Shown here: positions 1-5,539 of the stretch, in pieces
Layout of the letters: the number at the start of each line of letters is the position of its first letter
Position numbering within the stretch: position 1 is the stretch's first letter
NCBI GenBank assembly: GCA_944389715.1
Contig: CALXNI010000089.1
Coordinates: 1-8,171 of the forward strand
Reading direction: 5' to 3'
DNA: 8,171 bases
DNA from: an uncultured Clostridia bacterium
GTDB lineage: Bacteria > Bacillota > Clostridia > TANB77 > CAG-508
Translations under genes and position numbers: made by a program
The notes under the pieces: generated by a model
Seen by the model: the letters and a program-made list of their open reading frames with translations, nothing else
The model's database searches: none
Told to the model about the DNA's origin: nothing

Positions 1-17
1 TTAAATTAATTTAAATC

Positions 18-87
18 TGTAGGGGTCGCACCCCTGGGCGACCCTTAAATATTGATATGCGGGTCGCCGTGGGCGGCGACCCCTACA
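18..87. repeat. GC-rich palindromic repeat with TGTAGGGG ends (MITE-like)
   Basis: A 70-base element has perfect 12-base terminal inverted repeats, TGTAGGGGTCGC at 18-29 and GCGACCCCTACA at 76-87. A second inverted pair is nested inside: GGGCGACCC at 36-44 against GGGTCGCC at 61-68. It is much richer in G and C than the surrounding AT-rich DNA, which suggests a mobile or formerly mobile origin. It has no coding capacity. Further relatives lie immediately to the right and in the tuf leader. Calling it a miniature inverted-repeat element is inference; no target duplication is clear. Confidence 0.7.
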
Positions 88-186
88 ACGTTTGCAATTA
101 TTTTGTTTTGGGCGGACACAAGGCCCGTCCCTACAACGTTTGCAATAAATTTCGTGTTTTTCGGACGGCAGATTGCCGTCCCTACA
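81..186. repeat. Two further palindromic repeat copies joined by an 18-base direct repeat
   Basis: The sequence CCCTACAACGTTTGCAAT occurs at 81-98 and again exactly at 129-146. Each copy starts with the CCCTACA end of a GC-rich palindrome. The second palindrome (about 110-135) is imperfect, with GGGC at 110-113 facing GCCC at 123-126. The third is a clean hairpin, GGACGGCA at 163-170 and TGCCGTCC at 174-181 with a 3-base loop, and again ends in CCCTACA (180-186). Three related units in under 170 bases look like a nested or serial insertion cluster downstream of tuf. Confidence 0.6.
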
Positions 187-196
187 TTTTTAAATT

Positions 197-238
197 CTAA
201 TCTCCAACCTCCAACCTCTAACCTCTAATCTCTAAACA
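197..238. repeat. Degenerate heptanucleotide tandem array (YYAAYCT type)
   Basis: Six successive 7-base units read CTAATCT, CCAACCT, CCAACCT, CTAACCT, CTAATCT and CTAAACA on the plus strand, in exact 7-base phase. No matching inverted arm is obvious next to it. The same repeat type recurs at 290-324, 1725-1828, 4032-4131 and 4833-4867. The stretch from 1 to 325 contains no gene; it holds only the palindromic repeats, this array and the tuf terminator. Confidence 0.65.
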
Positions 239-271
239 ACAAACTACAATTTATCTAATATTTTTGTCATT

Positions 272-303
272 AAAAAATAGAGATTATTTCTAATCTCTAT
301 TTT
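272..303 (-). terminator. Rho-independent terminator of the str operon (after tuf)
   Basis: On the minus strand a perfect 13-base stem (303-291 with 286-274) closes a GAAA tetraloop and runs into six T residues (277-272). It lies 22 bases beyond the tuf stop. The gene-side arm is in phase with a heptamer array (CTAATCT, CTATTTT, continuing to 324), so the terminator appears to be built from an inverted pair of heptamer repeats. Confidence 0.85.
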
Positions 304-324
304 CTAATATCTAATTTCTAGCAT
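290..324. repeat. Heptanucleotide array abutting the tuf stop codon
   Basis: Five 7-base units follow one another: CTAATCT, CTATTTT, CTAATAT, CTAATTT and CTAGCAT. They end one base before the tuf stop codon at 326-328. The first two units are one arm of the terminator hairpin. In mRNA sense the array is purine-rich. Confidence 0.6.
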
Positions 325-325
325 A

Positions 326-1528
326 TTACTCAATTATTTCTGAAACTATACCAGAACCTACTGTTCTACCACCTTCACGAATAGCAAATCTTAATCCTTT
401 TTCCATTGCTATTGGTGTGATAAGTTCTATTGTCATATCTACGTTATCTCCTGGCATTACCATTTCTGTACCTGCTGGTAAATCGATAACACCTGTAACA
501 TCTGTTGTTCTGAAATAAAATTGTGGTCTATATCCATTAAAGAATGGTGTATGTCTTCCACCTTCTTCTTTTGTTAATACATAAACTTGTGCTTTGAATT
601 TTGTGTGTGGATGTATTGTTCCTGGTTTTGCTAAAACTTGACCTCTTTCAATATCTTTTCTATCAATACCTCTTAGTAAAACACCAATGTTGTCTCCTGC
701 TTCTGCTTGATCTAATAGTTTTCTAAACATTTCTACACCTGTTACAACAGTTTTCTTTTTCTCTGTTGATAAACCAACTATTTCAACTTCGTCTTGAACT
801 TTAACAACTCCTCTTTCTACTCTACCTGTAGCAACTGTTCCTCTACCTGTTATAGAGAATACATCTTCTACTGGCATTAAGAAGTCACCATCTGTTGGTC
901 TATCTGGTGTTGGTATATAGCTGTCTACAGCATCCATTAATTCTTTAATACATTGATATTCTGGTGCATTTGGATCTGTTGATGTAGACTCTAATACTTT
1001 TAATGAAGATCCTTTTATAACCGGAACTTCGTCTCCTGGGAAATCATAGCTAGAAAGTAGATCTCTAACTTCCATTTCAACTAATTCTAATAATTCTGGA
1101 TCGTCAACCATATCACATTTATTTAGATATACAACAATGTATTTAACACCAACTTGTCTTGCAAGTAATATATGCTCTCTTGTTTGAGGCATTGGGCCAT
1201 CAGCTGCTGAAACAACTAATATTGCTCCATCCATTTGAGCTGCACCTGTAATCATGTTTTTTACATAGTCAGCATGACCTGGACAGTCAACGTGTGCATA
1301 ATGTCTTTTTTCTGTTTCGTACTCAACGTGTGCTGTATTAATTGTGATTCCTCTTGCTTTTTCTTCTGGAGCACCGTCTATTTGATCATAAGCTGTAAAT
1401 TGTGCCTTTCCTAATAATCCTAACCATTTTGTAATAGCTGCTGTTGTTGTTGTTTTTCCATGGTCTACGTGACCAATTGTACCAATGTTAACGTGTGGTT
1501 TTGTTCTTTCAAATTTTGCTTTTGCCAT
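326..1528 (-). CDS. tuf: Elongation factor Tu
   Basis: EF-Tu is the cytoplasmic GTPase that carries aminoacyl-tRNA to the ribosomal A site. The 400-residue product is full length. Visible GTPase motifs are the P-loop GHVDHGKT (residues 19-26), switch I RGITI (59-63), DCPGH (81-85, with the catalytic His85) and NKCD (136-139). The G5 motif reads SSLK (174-177) where SALK is usual, a mild substitution. Domains 2 and 3 follow, including GRGTVATGRVERG and the C-terminal GGRTVGSG stretch. The ATG start is set by AGGAGG at 1537-1542, 8 bases upstream. It is the last gene of the str operon, 342 bases after fusA, with its own probable promoter at 1651-1679, so it is probably made both by readthrough and independently. 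A strong terminator follows it. Nothing suggests damage or transfer. Confidence 0.98.
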   Translation of the reverse strand: MAKAKFERTKPHVNIGTIGHVDHGKTTTTAAITKWLGLLGKAQFTAYDQIDGAPEEKARGITINTAHVEYETEKRHYAHVDCPGHADYVKNMITGAAQMDGAILVVSAADGPMPQTREHILLARQVGVKYIVVYLNKCDMVDDPELLELVEMEVRDLLSSYDFPGDEVPVIKGSSLKVLESTSTDPNAPEYQCIKELMDAVDSYIPTPDRPTDGDFLMPVEDVFSITGRGTVATGRVERGVVKVQDEVEIVGLSTEKKKTVVTGVEMFRKLLDQAEAGDNIGVLLRGIDRKDIERGQVLAKPGTIHPHTKFKAQVYVLTKEEGGRHTPFFNGYRPQFYFRTTDVTGVIDLPAGTEMVMPGDNVDMTIELITPIAMEKGLRFAIREGGRTVGSGIVSEIIE

Positions 1529-1551
1529 TGATTTTTCCTCCTTAAATTACA

Positions 1552-1603
1552 TGTAGAGGCAGAATCTATTTCTGCCCGTGTGGATATGGAATCCACCCCT
1601 ACG
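1552..1603. repeat. Palindromic repeat of the TGTAGGGG family inside the tuf leader
   Basis: The element starts TGTAGAGG and ends CCCCTACG, a degenerate form of the termini seen at 18-87. It contains two hairpins: GGCAGAA (1558-1564) with TTCTGCC (1570-1576), and GTGGAT (1580-1585) with ATCCAC (1591-1596). It lies between the predicted tuf transcription start (about 1644) and the ribosome binding site, ending about 10 bases before AGGAGG. It should therefore be part of the tuf mRNA leader. Any regulatory effect is inference. Confidence 0.6.
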
Positions 1604-1650
1604 TTTTTTATTTTATATTTTAAAATTTAATAACAATTTTTAATAATTGC

Positions 1651-1679
1651 ATTCTATAACATTTTTTGTTATTTTGCAA
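1651..1679 (-). promoter_or_regulatory. Probable promoter of tuf
   Basis: On the minus strand TTGCAA (1679-1674) and TAGAAT (1656-1651) are separated by exactly 17 bases, a housekeeping sigma-type arrangement. The -35 matches 4 of 6 consensus bases and the -10 matches 5 of 6. Predicted initiation near 1644 gives a leader of about 115 bases. The -10 hexamer is the same as at the rpsL promoter. The surroundings are very AT-rich, so chance matches are possible. Confidence 0.6.
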
Positions 1680-1724
1680 TAGTTTTTTGTTTTTTAATTT
1701 TATTTAAATAATATAAATTTGTTC

Positions 1725-1828
1725 ATGTGAGGTGTGAGGTGCGAAGTGTGAGGTGTGCTTTTTAGGGCTAGGCTACGTAAGGCTTACCTTAGTTTCACAC
1801 TTCACACATCCCACTTCTCACTTCACAT
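1725..1828. repeat. Inverted heptamer-repeat hairpin element, copy A (after fusA)
   Basis: The left arm consists of 7-base units GTGAGGT, GTGAGGT, GCGAAGT and GTGAGGT (1727-1754). The right arm consists of TTCACAC, TTCACAC, ATCCCAC, TTCTCAC and TTCACAT (1794-1828). The arms pair as a 33-base stem (1725-1757 with 1796-1828) with three mismatches and three G-T pairs around a 38-base loop. The loop region aligns without gaps to copy B at 4060-4101. It lies about 40 bases beyond the fusA stop. No T-run follows on the minus strand, so it does not look like a classical terminator and may instead stabilise or process the mRNA. Confidence 0.7.
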
Positions 1829-1870
1829 TCAAATTACAATTTTCTTTATTGATTTAACTTGTATATAAAT

Positions 1871-3955
1871 TTAGTCTTCTTTTTTGGCACGAGATGCTAC
1901 AATCTTCTCAAATACAGATTTTGGAACTTCTTCATAATGACTTGGTTCCATTGCATATGTTCCTCTACCCTGTGTTTTTGAACGTAAGTCTGTTGCATAT
2001 CCAAACATTTCTGCTAGCGGAATAAATGCTCTTATTATTTGCATTCCATTTCTTGCTTCCATTCCTTCCATTCTTCCACGTCTAGAGTTTACATCTCCTA
2101 TAACATCTCCCATGTATTCTTCTGGAACTGTTATTTCTACTTTCATTATAGGCTCTAGTATTACAGCTTTTGCTTGTTTGCATCCTTCCTTGAATGCCAT
2201 AGATCCTGCAATTTTAAATGCCATTTCTGACGAGTCAACATCATGATAAGATCCATCTACTAAAGTTGCTTTAAAGTCTATAACTGGATATCCTGCAAGG
2301 ATACCACTTTCGGCAGCTTCACGGATACCTTCTTCTGTTGGTTTAACGTATTCTTTTGGAACAACACCACCAACAATTTTACTTTCAAATTCAATTCCTG
2401 ATCCTGGTTCTAATGGTTCTAATTCTATCCATACATGTCCATATTGTCCACGTCCACCAGATTGACGGATAAATTTACCTTCAACTCTTACTTTATTTCT
2501 AATTGTTTCTTTGTAAGAAACTTGTGGTTTACCTACATTACATTCTACTTTGAATTCTCTTTTTAATCTGTCTACAATTATATCTAAGTGTAGCTCTCCC
2601 ATACCTGCAATAATTGTTTGACCAGTTTCATGGTTTGTATAGGCTTTAAATGTTGGATCTTCTTCTGCTAATTTTGAAAGTGCTATACCCATTTTTTCTT
2701 GAGCAACTTTAGCTTTTGGCTCAATTGCAATTTTAATAACTGGTTCTGGGAATTCCATCGATTCTAGTATAACTGGATGATTAATATCACATAATGTGTC
2801 ACCAGTTGTAACCTCTTTCAATCCAACTGCTGCTGCAATATCTCCAGCATATACTTTGTCTATATCTTCTCTATGGTTAGAATGCATTAAAACTATTCTT
2901 CCCATTCTTTCTTTTTTATCTTTATTTGCATTTAAAACAGTTGACCCTGCTTCTAATGTTCCTGAATAAACTCTAAAGAAACATAGTTTTCCAATAAATG
3001 GATCTGTTGCAATTTTAAATGCAAGCGCAGCAAAAGGTTCTTCATCAGAAGTTTTTCTCTCTGTTTCTTCTCCATCTAATGTAACACCTTTAATATTTGG
3101 TATATCTAAAGGTGATGGCATAAAGTCAACTATTGCATTTAATAATTCTTGAACACCTTTGTTTTTATATGATGAACCACAACAAACTGGAACTACTTTA
3201 TTTGCTATTGTTCCTATTCTTAGACCTTTTTTTATTTCTTCTTCTGTAAGTTCCCCCTCGTCTAAATATTTCATCATTAATTCATCATCTTGCTCTGCTG
3301 CAGCTTCTACCATTTCGCTTCTATATTTTTCAGCCATTTCTTTTAAATCTTCTGGAATTTCTGTAACCTCAATTTCTTTTCCTAAATCGTCTTTATGAAT
3401 AAATGCTTTCATTTTTATTAAATCAACTATACCTTTGAATGTATCTTCTGCCCCAATTGGTAATTGAATTGGAATAGCATTTGCATTTAATCTGCTTTTC
3501 ATTTGCTCAACACAAGCTAAGAAATTTGCACCTGTTGTATCCATTTTATTTACATAGGCCATTCTTGGTACATGATAATTATCTGCTTGTCTCCAAACAG
3601 TTTCAGATTGTGGTTGAACTCCACCTTTAGCACAAAATACAGTAACAGAACCGTCAAGTACTCTTAAGGATCTTTCAACTTCAACTGTAAAATCAACGTG
3701 ACCAGGTGTGTCTATAATATTTATTCTATGTCCTAGCCATTGACATGTTGTAGCAGCAGAAGTAATTGTAATACCTCTTTCTTGTTCTTGAACCATCCAG
3801 TCCATTGTAGCTTCTCCCTCATGAACCTCTCCTATTTTATGTGTTTTTCCTGTATAGAAAAGAATTCTTTCAGTAGTAGTAGTTTTTCCTGCATCTATGT
3901 GTGCCATTATTCCTATATTTCTTGTTTTTTCTAATGGAAATGCTCTACCTGCCAT
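1871..3955 (-). CDS. fusA: Elongation factor G
   Basis: EF-G is the cytoplasmic GTPase that drives translocation of tRNAs and mRNA and, with ribosome recycling factor, splits post-termination ribosomes. At 694 residues it has the usual length. GTPase motifs are the P-loop ending AHIDAGKTT (residues 18-26), RGITI (60-64), DTPGH (82-86) and NKMD (136-139). Domains II to V follow, with the domain IV region around GGRGQYGHVWIELEP and a C-terminal domain containing RSKTQGRGTYAMEPSHYEEVP, a typical EF-G ending. The ATG start is supported by AGGAGG at 3965-3970, 9 bases upstream. It is the third str gene, 178 bases after rpsG and 342 before tuf. No separate promoter is evident, so transcription from the rpsL promoter is likely. 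An inverted repeat lies in its leader. Confidence 0.98.
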   Translation of the reverse strand: MAGRAFPLEKTRNIGIMAHIDAGKTTTTERILFYTGKTHKIGEVHEGEATMDWMVQEQERGITITSAATTCQWLGHRINIIDTPGHVDFTVEVERSLRVLDGSVTVFCAKGGVQPQSETVWRQADNYHVPRMAYVNKMDTTGANFLACVEQMKSRLNANAIPIQLPIGAEDTFKGIVDLIKMKAFIHKDDLGKEIEVTEIPEDLKEMAEKYRSEMVEAAAEQDDELMMKYLDEGELTEEEIKKGLRIGTIANKVVPVCCGSSYKNKGVQELLNAIVDFMPSPLDIPNIKGVTLDGEETERKTSDEEPFAALAFKIATDPFIGKLCFFRVYSGTLEAGSTVLNANKDKKERMGRIVLMHSNHREDIDKVYAGDIAAAVGLKEVTTGDTLCDINHPVILESMEFPEPVIKIAIEPKAKVAQEKMGIALSKLAEEDPTFKAYTNHETGQTIIAGMGELHLDIIVDRLKREFKVECNVGKPQVSYKETIRNKVRVEGKFIRQSGGRGQYGHVWIELEPLEPGSGIEFESKIVGGVVPKEYVKPTEEGIREAAESGILAGYPVIDFKATLVDGSYHDVDSSEMAFKIAGSMAFKEGCKQAKAVILEPIMKVEITVPEEYMGDVIGDVNSRRGRMEGMEARNGMQIIRAFIPLAEMFGYATDLRSKTQGRGTYAMEPSHYEEVPKSVFEKIVASRAKKED

Positions 3956-3988
3956 TAATTTTTTCCTCCTATTTAACTATTCTTTTGC

Positions 3989-4009
3989 GAACAGTAAGTA
4001 AAACTGTTC
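3989..4009. promoter_or_regulatory. Inverted repeat in the fusA leader
   Basis: GAACAGT (3989-3995) and ACTGTTC (4003-4009) form a perfect 7-base inverted repeat with a 7-base centre, 19 bases upstream of the fusA AGGAGG. In RNA it would be a small hairpin. It could affect translation or be an operator half-site pair. I recognise no known regulator for it. Confidence 0.35.
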
Positions 4010-4031
4010 AATATACTTGCACTTAACTTAA

Positions 4032-4131
4032 TAGATGTGGGAGGTGTGATGTGCGAAGTGTGCTTTTTATAGATAAGCTCCGCAAGCTCTACTTTAATTT
4101 CCAACTTCTCACTTCTCACTTCTCACTTCTA
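4032..4131. repeat. Inverted heptamer-repeat hairpin element, copy B (after rpsG)
   Basis: The right arm contains three consecutive TTCTCAC units (4106-4126) next to TTCCAAC (4099-4105). The left arm carries GTGGGAG, GTGTGAT and GTGCGAA (4037-4057). Pairing 4032-4062 with 4101-4131 uses the same register as copy A, with about seven mismatches. The 42-base core at 4060-4101 matches copy A (1755-1796) at 31 positions with no gap. The stem ends two bases beyond the rpsG stop codon. Confidence 0.65.
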
Positions 4132-4133
4132 GA

Positions 4134-4604
4134 CTACCATTTGTAGTGTGCGAAAGCCTTATTAGCTTCTGCCATTCTATGCATTTCTTCTTTTTTCTTA
4201 AATGATCCACCTGTGCTGTTAGTAGCATCTATTATCTCATTTGCTAACTTTTCAGCCATAGTTTTTTCATGTCTATTTCTTGCATAGTTAACTAGCCATC
4301 TTAATCCTAAAGTTTGTCTTCTTTCTGCTCTAATTTCAATTGGAACTTGGTATGTTGCTCCACCAACTCTTCTTGCTTTAACTTCAAGGACTGGCATTAC
4401 ATTATTTAATGCTGCTTCAAAAACTTCTAATGCATCTTTTCCTTCTTTTTCTTTTATAATATCAAATGCATCATATACTATTTTTTGAGCAACTGTTTTT
4501 TTACCATCTAACATAATGTTGTTTATTAATTTTGTTACAACTTTACTATTATATATTGGATCTGGTAAAACTTCTCTTTTTGCTATATATCCTCTTCTTG
4601 GCAC
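4134..4604 (-). CDS. rpsG: 30S ribosomal protein S7
   Basis: S7 is a primary 16S rRNA-binding protein that organises the 30S head and contacts the E-site tRNA and mRNA exit region. The 156-residue product has the normal bacterial length. It begins MPRRGYIAKREVLPDP and contains the conserved RRVGGATYQVP segment and the C-terminal AHYKW. The start codon is GTG (4604-4602), supported by AAGGAG at 4614-4619, 9 bases upstream. The stop is TAG, whereas the other str genes use TAA. It is the second str gene, 291 bases after rpsL, an unusually long gap. In E. coli S7 represses this operon by binding the rpsL-rpsG spacer. The spacer here is longer and filled with inverted repeats, and whether it is bound by S7 cannot be told from sequence. 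Confidence 0.98.
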   Translation of the reverse strand: MPRRGYIAKREVLPDPIYNSKVVTKLINNIMLDGKKTVAQKIVYDAFDIIKEKEGKDALEVFEAALNNVMPVLEVKARRVGGATYQVPIEIRAERRQTLGLRWLVNYARNRHEKTMAEKLANEIIDATNSTGGSFKKKEEMHRMAEANKAFAHYKW

Positions 4605-4626
4605 TATTCTTCACTCCTTTTTTATT

Positions 4627-4720
4627 GTAAGGGGACACATCTTTATCTACCGCCATCTCTTGGGACAAGATATGTCCACTACTTATGAATAAGTGATGTC
4701 AGTTTTTTGTGTTTCCTTAC
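4627..4720. repeat. 94-base inverted-repeat element between rpsL and rpsG
   Basis: The ends are GTAAGGGGACAC (4627-4638) and GTGTTTCCTTAC (4709-4720), inverted repeats matching at 10 of 12 positions. The two differences become G-U pairs in a plus-strand transcript. A second inverted pair inside joins GGACACATCTT (4633-4643) and AAGATATGTCC (4668-4678), differing at one base that becomes G-U in the minus-strand mRNA. A third short one is ACTTAT with ATAAGT (4681-4694). T-rich sequence containing TTTTTAT lies on both sides, a possible but low-complexity target duplication. It could be a MITE-like insertion or a structured mRNA spacer ahead of rpsG. Confidence 0.5.
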
Positions 4721-4730
4721 TTTTTATGGT

Positions 4731-4747
4731 GATACCTAATTGGTATC
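4731..4747. other. Small hairpin in the rpsL-rpsG spacer
   Basis: GATACC (4731-4736) and GGTATC (4742-4747) form a perfect 6-base stem with a 5-base loop, just upstream (in mRNA order) of the 94-base inverted-repeat element. There is no T-run on the minus strand, so it is not a terminator. The rest of the spacer up to 4832 shows no gene or clear motif. Confidence 0.35.
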
Positions 4748-4832
4748 TCAAGTTACTCTGAAAGACTTTTTGCCTTCCCGCACAGTGCAATAAATCTATT
4801 TTTTAGTAATCTTCAGTTGTGGCTTATGTTTT

Positions 4833-4867
4833 CTAAACTCTAACTTCCAATTTCTATACTCTATTTT
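4833..4867. repeat. One-armed heptamer array after rpsL
   Basis: Five degenerate 7-base units read CTAAACT, CTAACTT, CCAATTT, CTATACT and CTATTTT on the plus strand, ending 28 bases beyond the rpsL stop. They are the same type and orientation as the arrays following the other three str genes. No inverted partner arm is visible nearby. Confidence 0.5.
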
Positions 4868-4895
4868 TATTAGCACTATTATTTAAAATCAATTT

Positions 4896-5309
4896 TTATT
4901 TTTTAGGGCGCTTAGCTCCATACTTAGATCTAGCTTGCATTCTATCTTTAACACCAGCAGTATCTAATGTACCTCTTATTATATGGTATCTAACACCAGG
5001 GATATCTTTTACCCTTCCACCTCTTATTAAAACAACACTATGCTCTTGTAAGTTATGTCCTATTCCTGGAATATATGATGTTACTTCATATCCATTTGAT
5101 AATCTAACCCTTGCAACTTTTCTTAAAGCAGAGTTTGGTTTTTTTGGTGTTACTGTTTTAACTACAGTACATACTCCTCTTTTTTGTGGTGATCTATGAT
5201 TTGTTTGTCTGTTTGCTTTTGAGTTGAATCCTTTTAAAAGAGCTGGAGCTTTAGCTTTTGAAGCTGTAGTTTTTCTTCCTTTTCTTACTAATTGGTTAAT
5301 TGTTGGCAT
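4896..5309 (-). CDS. rpsL: 30S ribosomal protein S12
   Basis: S12 lies at the decoding centre of the 30S subunit and influences translational accuracy. The start is placed at ATG 5309 because the product then begins MPTINQLVRKGR, the universal S12 N-terminus. The upstream in-frame GTG at 5321 overlaps the AGGAGG site (5321-5326) and so cannot be the start. The 137-residue protein is the longer Firmicutes form, with an insertion before QKRGVCT. The conserved TPKKPNSALRK, GHNLQEHSVVLIRGGRVKD and PGVRYHIIRG segments are present. The lysines in TPKKPNS and GRVKD, which are altered in streptomycin-resistant mutants, are unchanged, so no such resistance is predicted from S12. It is the first str gene, with a strong promoter 60-100 bases upstream. 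Confidence 0.98.
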   Translation of the reverse strand: MPTINQLVRKGRKTTASKAKAPALLKGFNSKANRQTNHRSPQKRGVCTVVKTVTPKKPNSALRKVARVRLSNGYEVTSYIPGIGHNLQEHSVVLIRGGRVKDIPGVRYHIIRGTLDTAGVKDRMQARSKYGAKRPKK

Positions 5310-5364
5310 TTTTATTTTCACCTCCTATATTTTGCATTTAAAAGTGCTAATTTGTTTTAAACAC

Positions 5365-5374
5365 TAACGCGTTA
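5365..5374. promoter_or_regulatory. Palindrome at the predicted rpsL start site
   Basis: TAACGCGTTA is a perfect 10-base palindrome beginning one base downstream of the rpsL -10 box and spanning the predicted transcription start (about 5369). It could be an operator, or chance. The CG-containing centre is unusual in this AT-rich spacer. Confidence 0.3.
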
Positions 5375-5375
5375 T

Positions 5376-5404
5376 ATTCTATCACCCTTGTTATTTTTTG
5401 TCAA
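5376..5404 (-). promoter_or_regulatory. Promoter of the str operon (upstream of rpsL)
   Basis: On the minus strand TTGACA (5404-5399) is a perfect -35 box, followed after 17 bases by TAGAAT (5381-5376). A TG one base upstream of the -10 makes it an extended -10 promoter. This is what a heavily expressed ribosomal protein operon would need. Predicted initiation near 5369 gives a leader of about 60 bases. Confidence 0.85.
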
Positions 5405-5441
5405 TACTTTTTTTGCATGTTTTCCTTACGGAAATATGCGT

Positions 5442-5470
5442 TTGATTTATGTGAACATTTATGGTATAAT
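5442..5470 (+). promoter_or_regulatory. Strong plus-strand promoter of the orphan gene
   Basis: TTGATT (5442-5447) and a perfect TATAAT (5465-5470) are separated by 17 bases, with the extended -10 bases TG at 5462-5463. Initiation is predicted near 5477. Its -35 box is 37 bases from that of the rpsL promoter, facing the other way, so the two transcription units diverge from a shared compact region. Confidence 0.8.
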
Positions 5471-5477
5471 TTATTTA

Positions 5478-5507
5478 GATATTTTTATTTGGCAATAGAA
5501 AAATATC
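5478..5507 (+). ncRNA. Hairpin at the 5' end of the orphan transcript
   Basis: GATATTTTT (5478-5486) and AAAAATATC (5499-5507) form a perfect 9-base stem with a 12-base loop, starting about one base after the predicted transcription start. A hairpin at the extreme 5' end of an mRNA can protect it from decay or act in regulation. It is AT-only apart from the end pair, so its stability is modest. It is entered as an RNA element, not a proven noncoding gene. Confidence 0.4.
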
Positions 5508-5539
5508 AATATTTTATGAAAGAAGCGTGTATTTTTATT

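Noticed and set aside
197..238. CRISPR-like repeats
   Set aside because: The units are 7 bases, contiguous and degenerate, with no spacers and no nearby cas gene.
326..1528. EF-Tu G5 motif SSLK instead of SALK as sign of altered function
   Set aside because: A conservative change with all other GTPase motifs intact; not evidence of altered activity.
1725..1828. Intrinsic terminator after fusA
   Set aside because: The stem is long, but no T-run follows on the minus strand; the loop is 38 bases and resembles the repeat after rpsG.
3159..3398. Plus-strand open frame of 79 residues
   Set aside because: It lies wholly antisense within fusA, is serine/phenylalanine rich as expected from reverse-complemented coding sequence, and has no ribosome binding site.
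3740..3934. Plus-strand open frame of 64 residues
   Set aside because: Antisense shadow of the conserved EF-G N-terminus with low-complexity serine/phenylalanine composition.
4627..4720. Remnant of a full insertion sequence
   Set aside because: Only 94 bases, no transposase fragment in any frame, and the end sequences cannot be assigned to a known family from sequence alone.
5310..5321. Upstream GTG start giving a 141-residue S12
   Set aside because: The GTG overlaps the AGGAGG site itself; the universal S12 start MPTINQ begins at ATG 5309.
5417..5539. N-terminal extension of the orphan protein from ATG 5417
   Set aside because: The strong promoter at 5442-5470 lies inside this stretch, so a transcript from it would not include ATG 5417.
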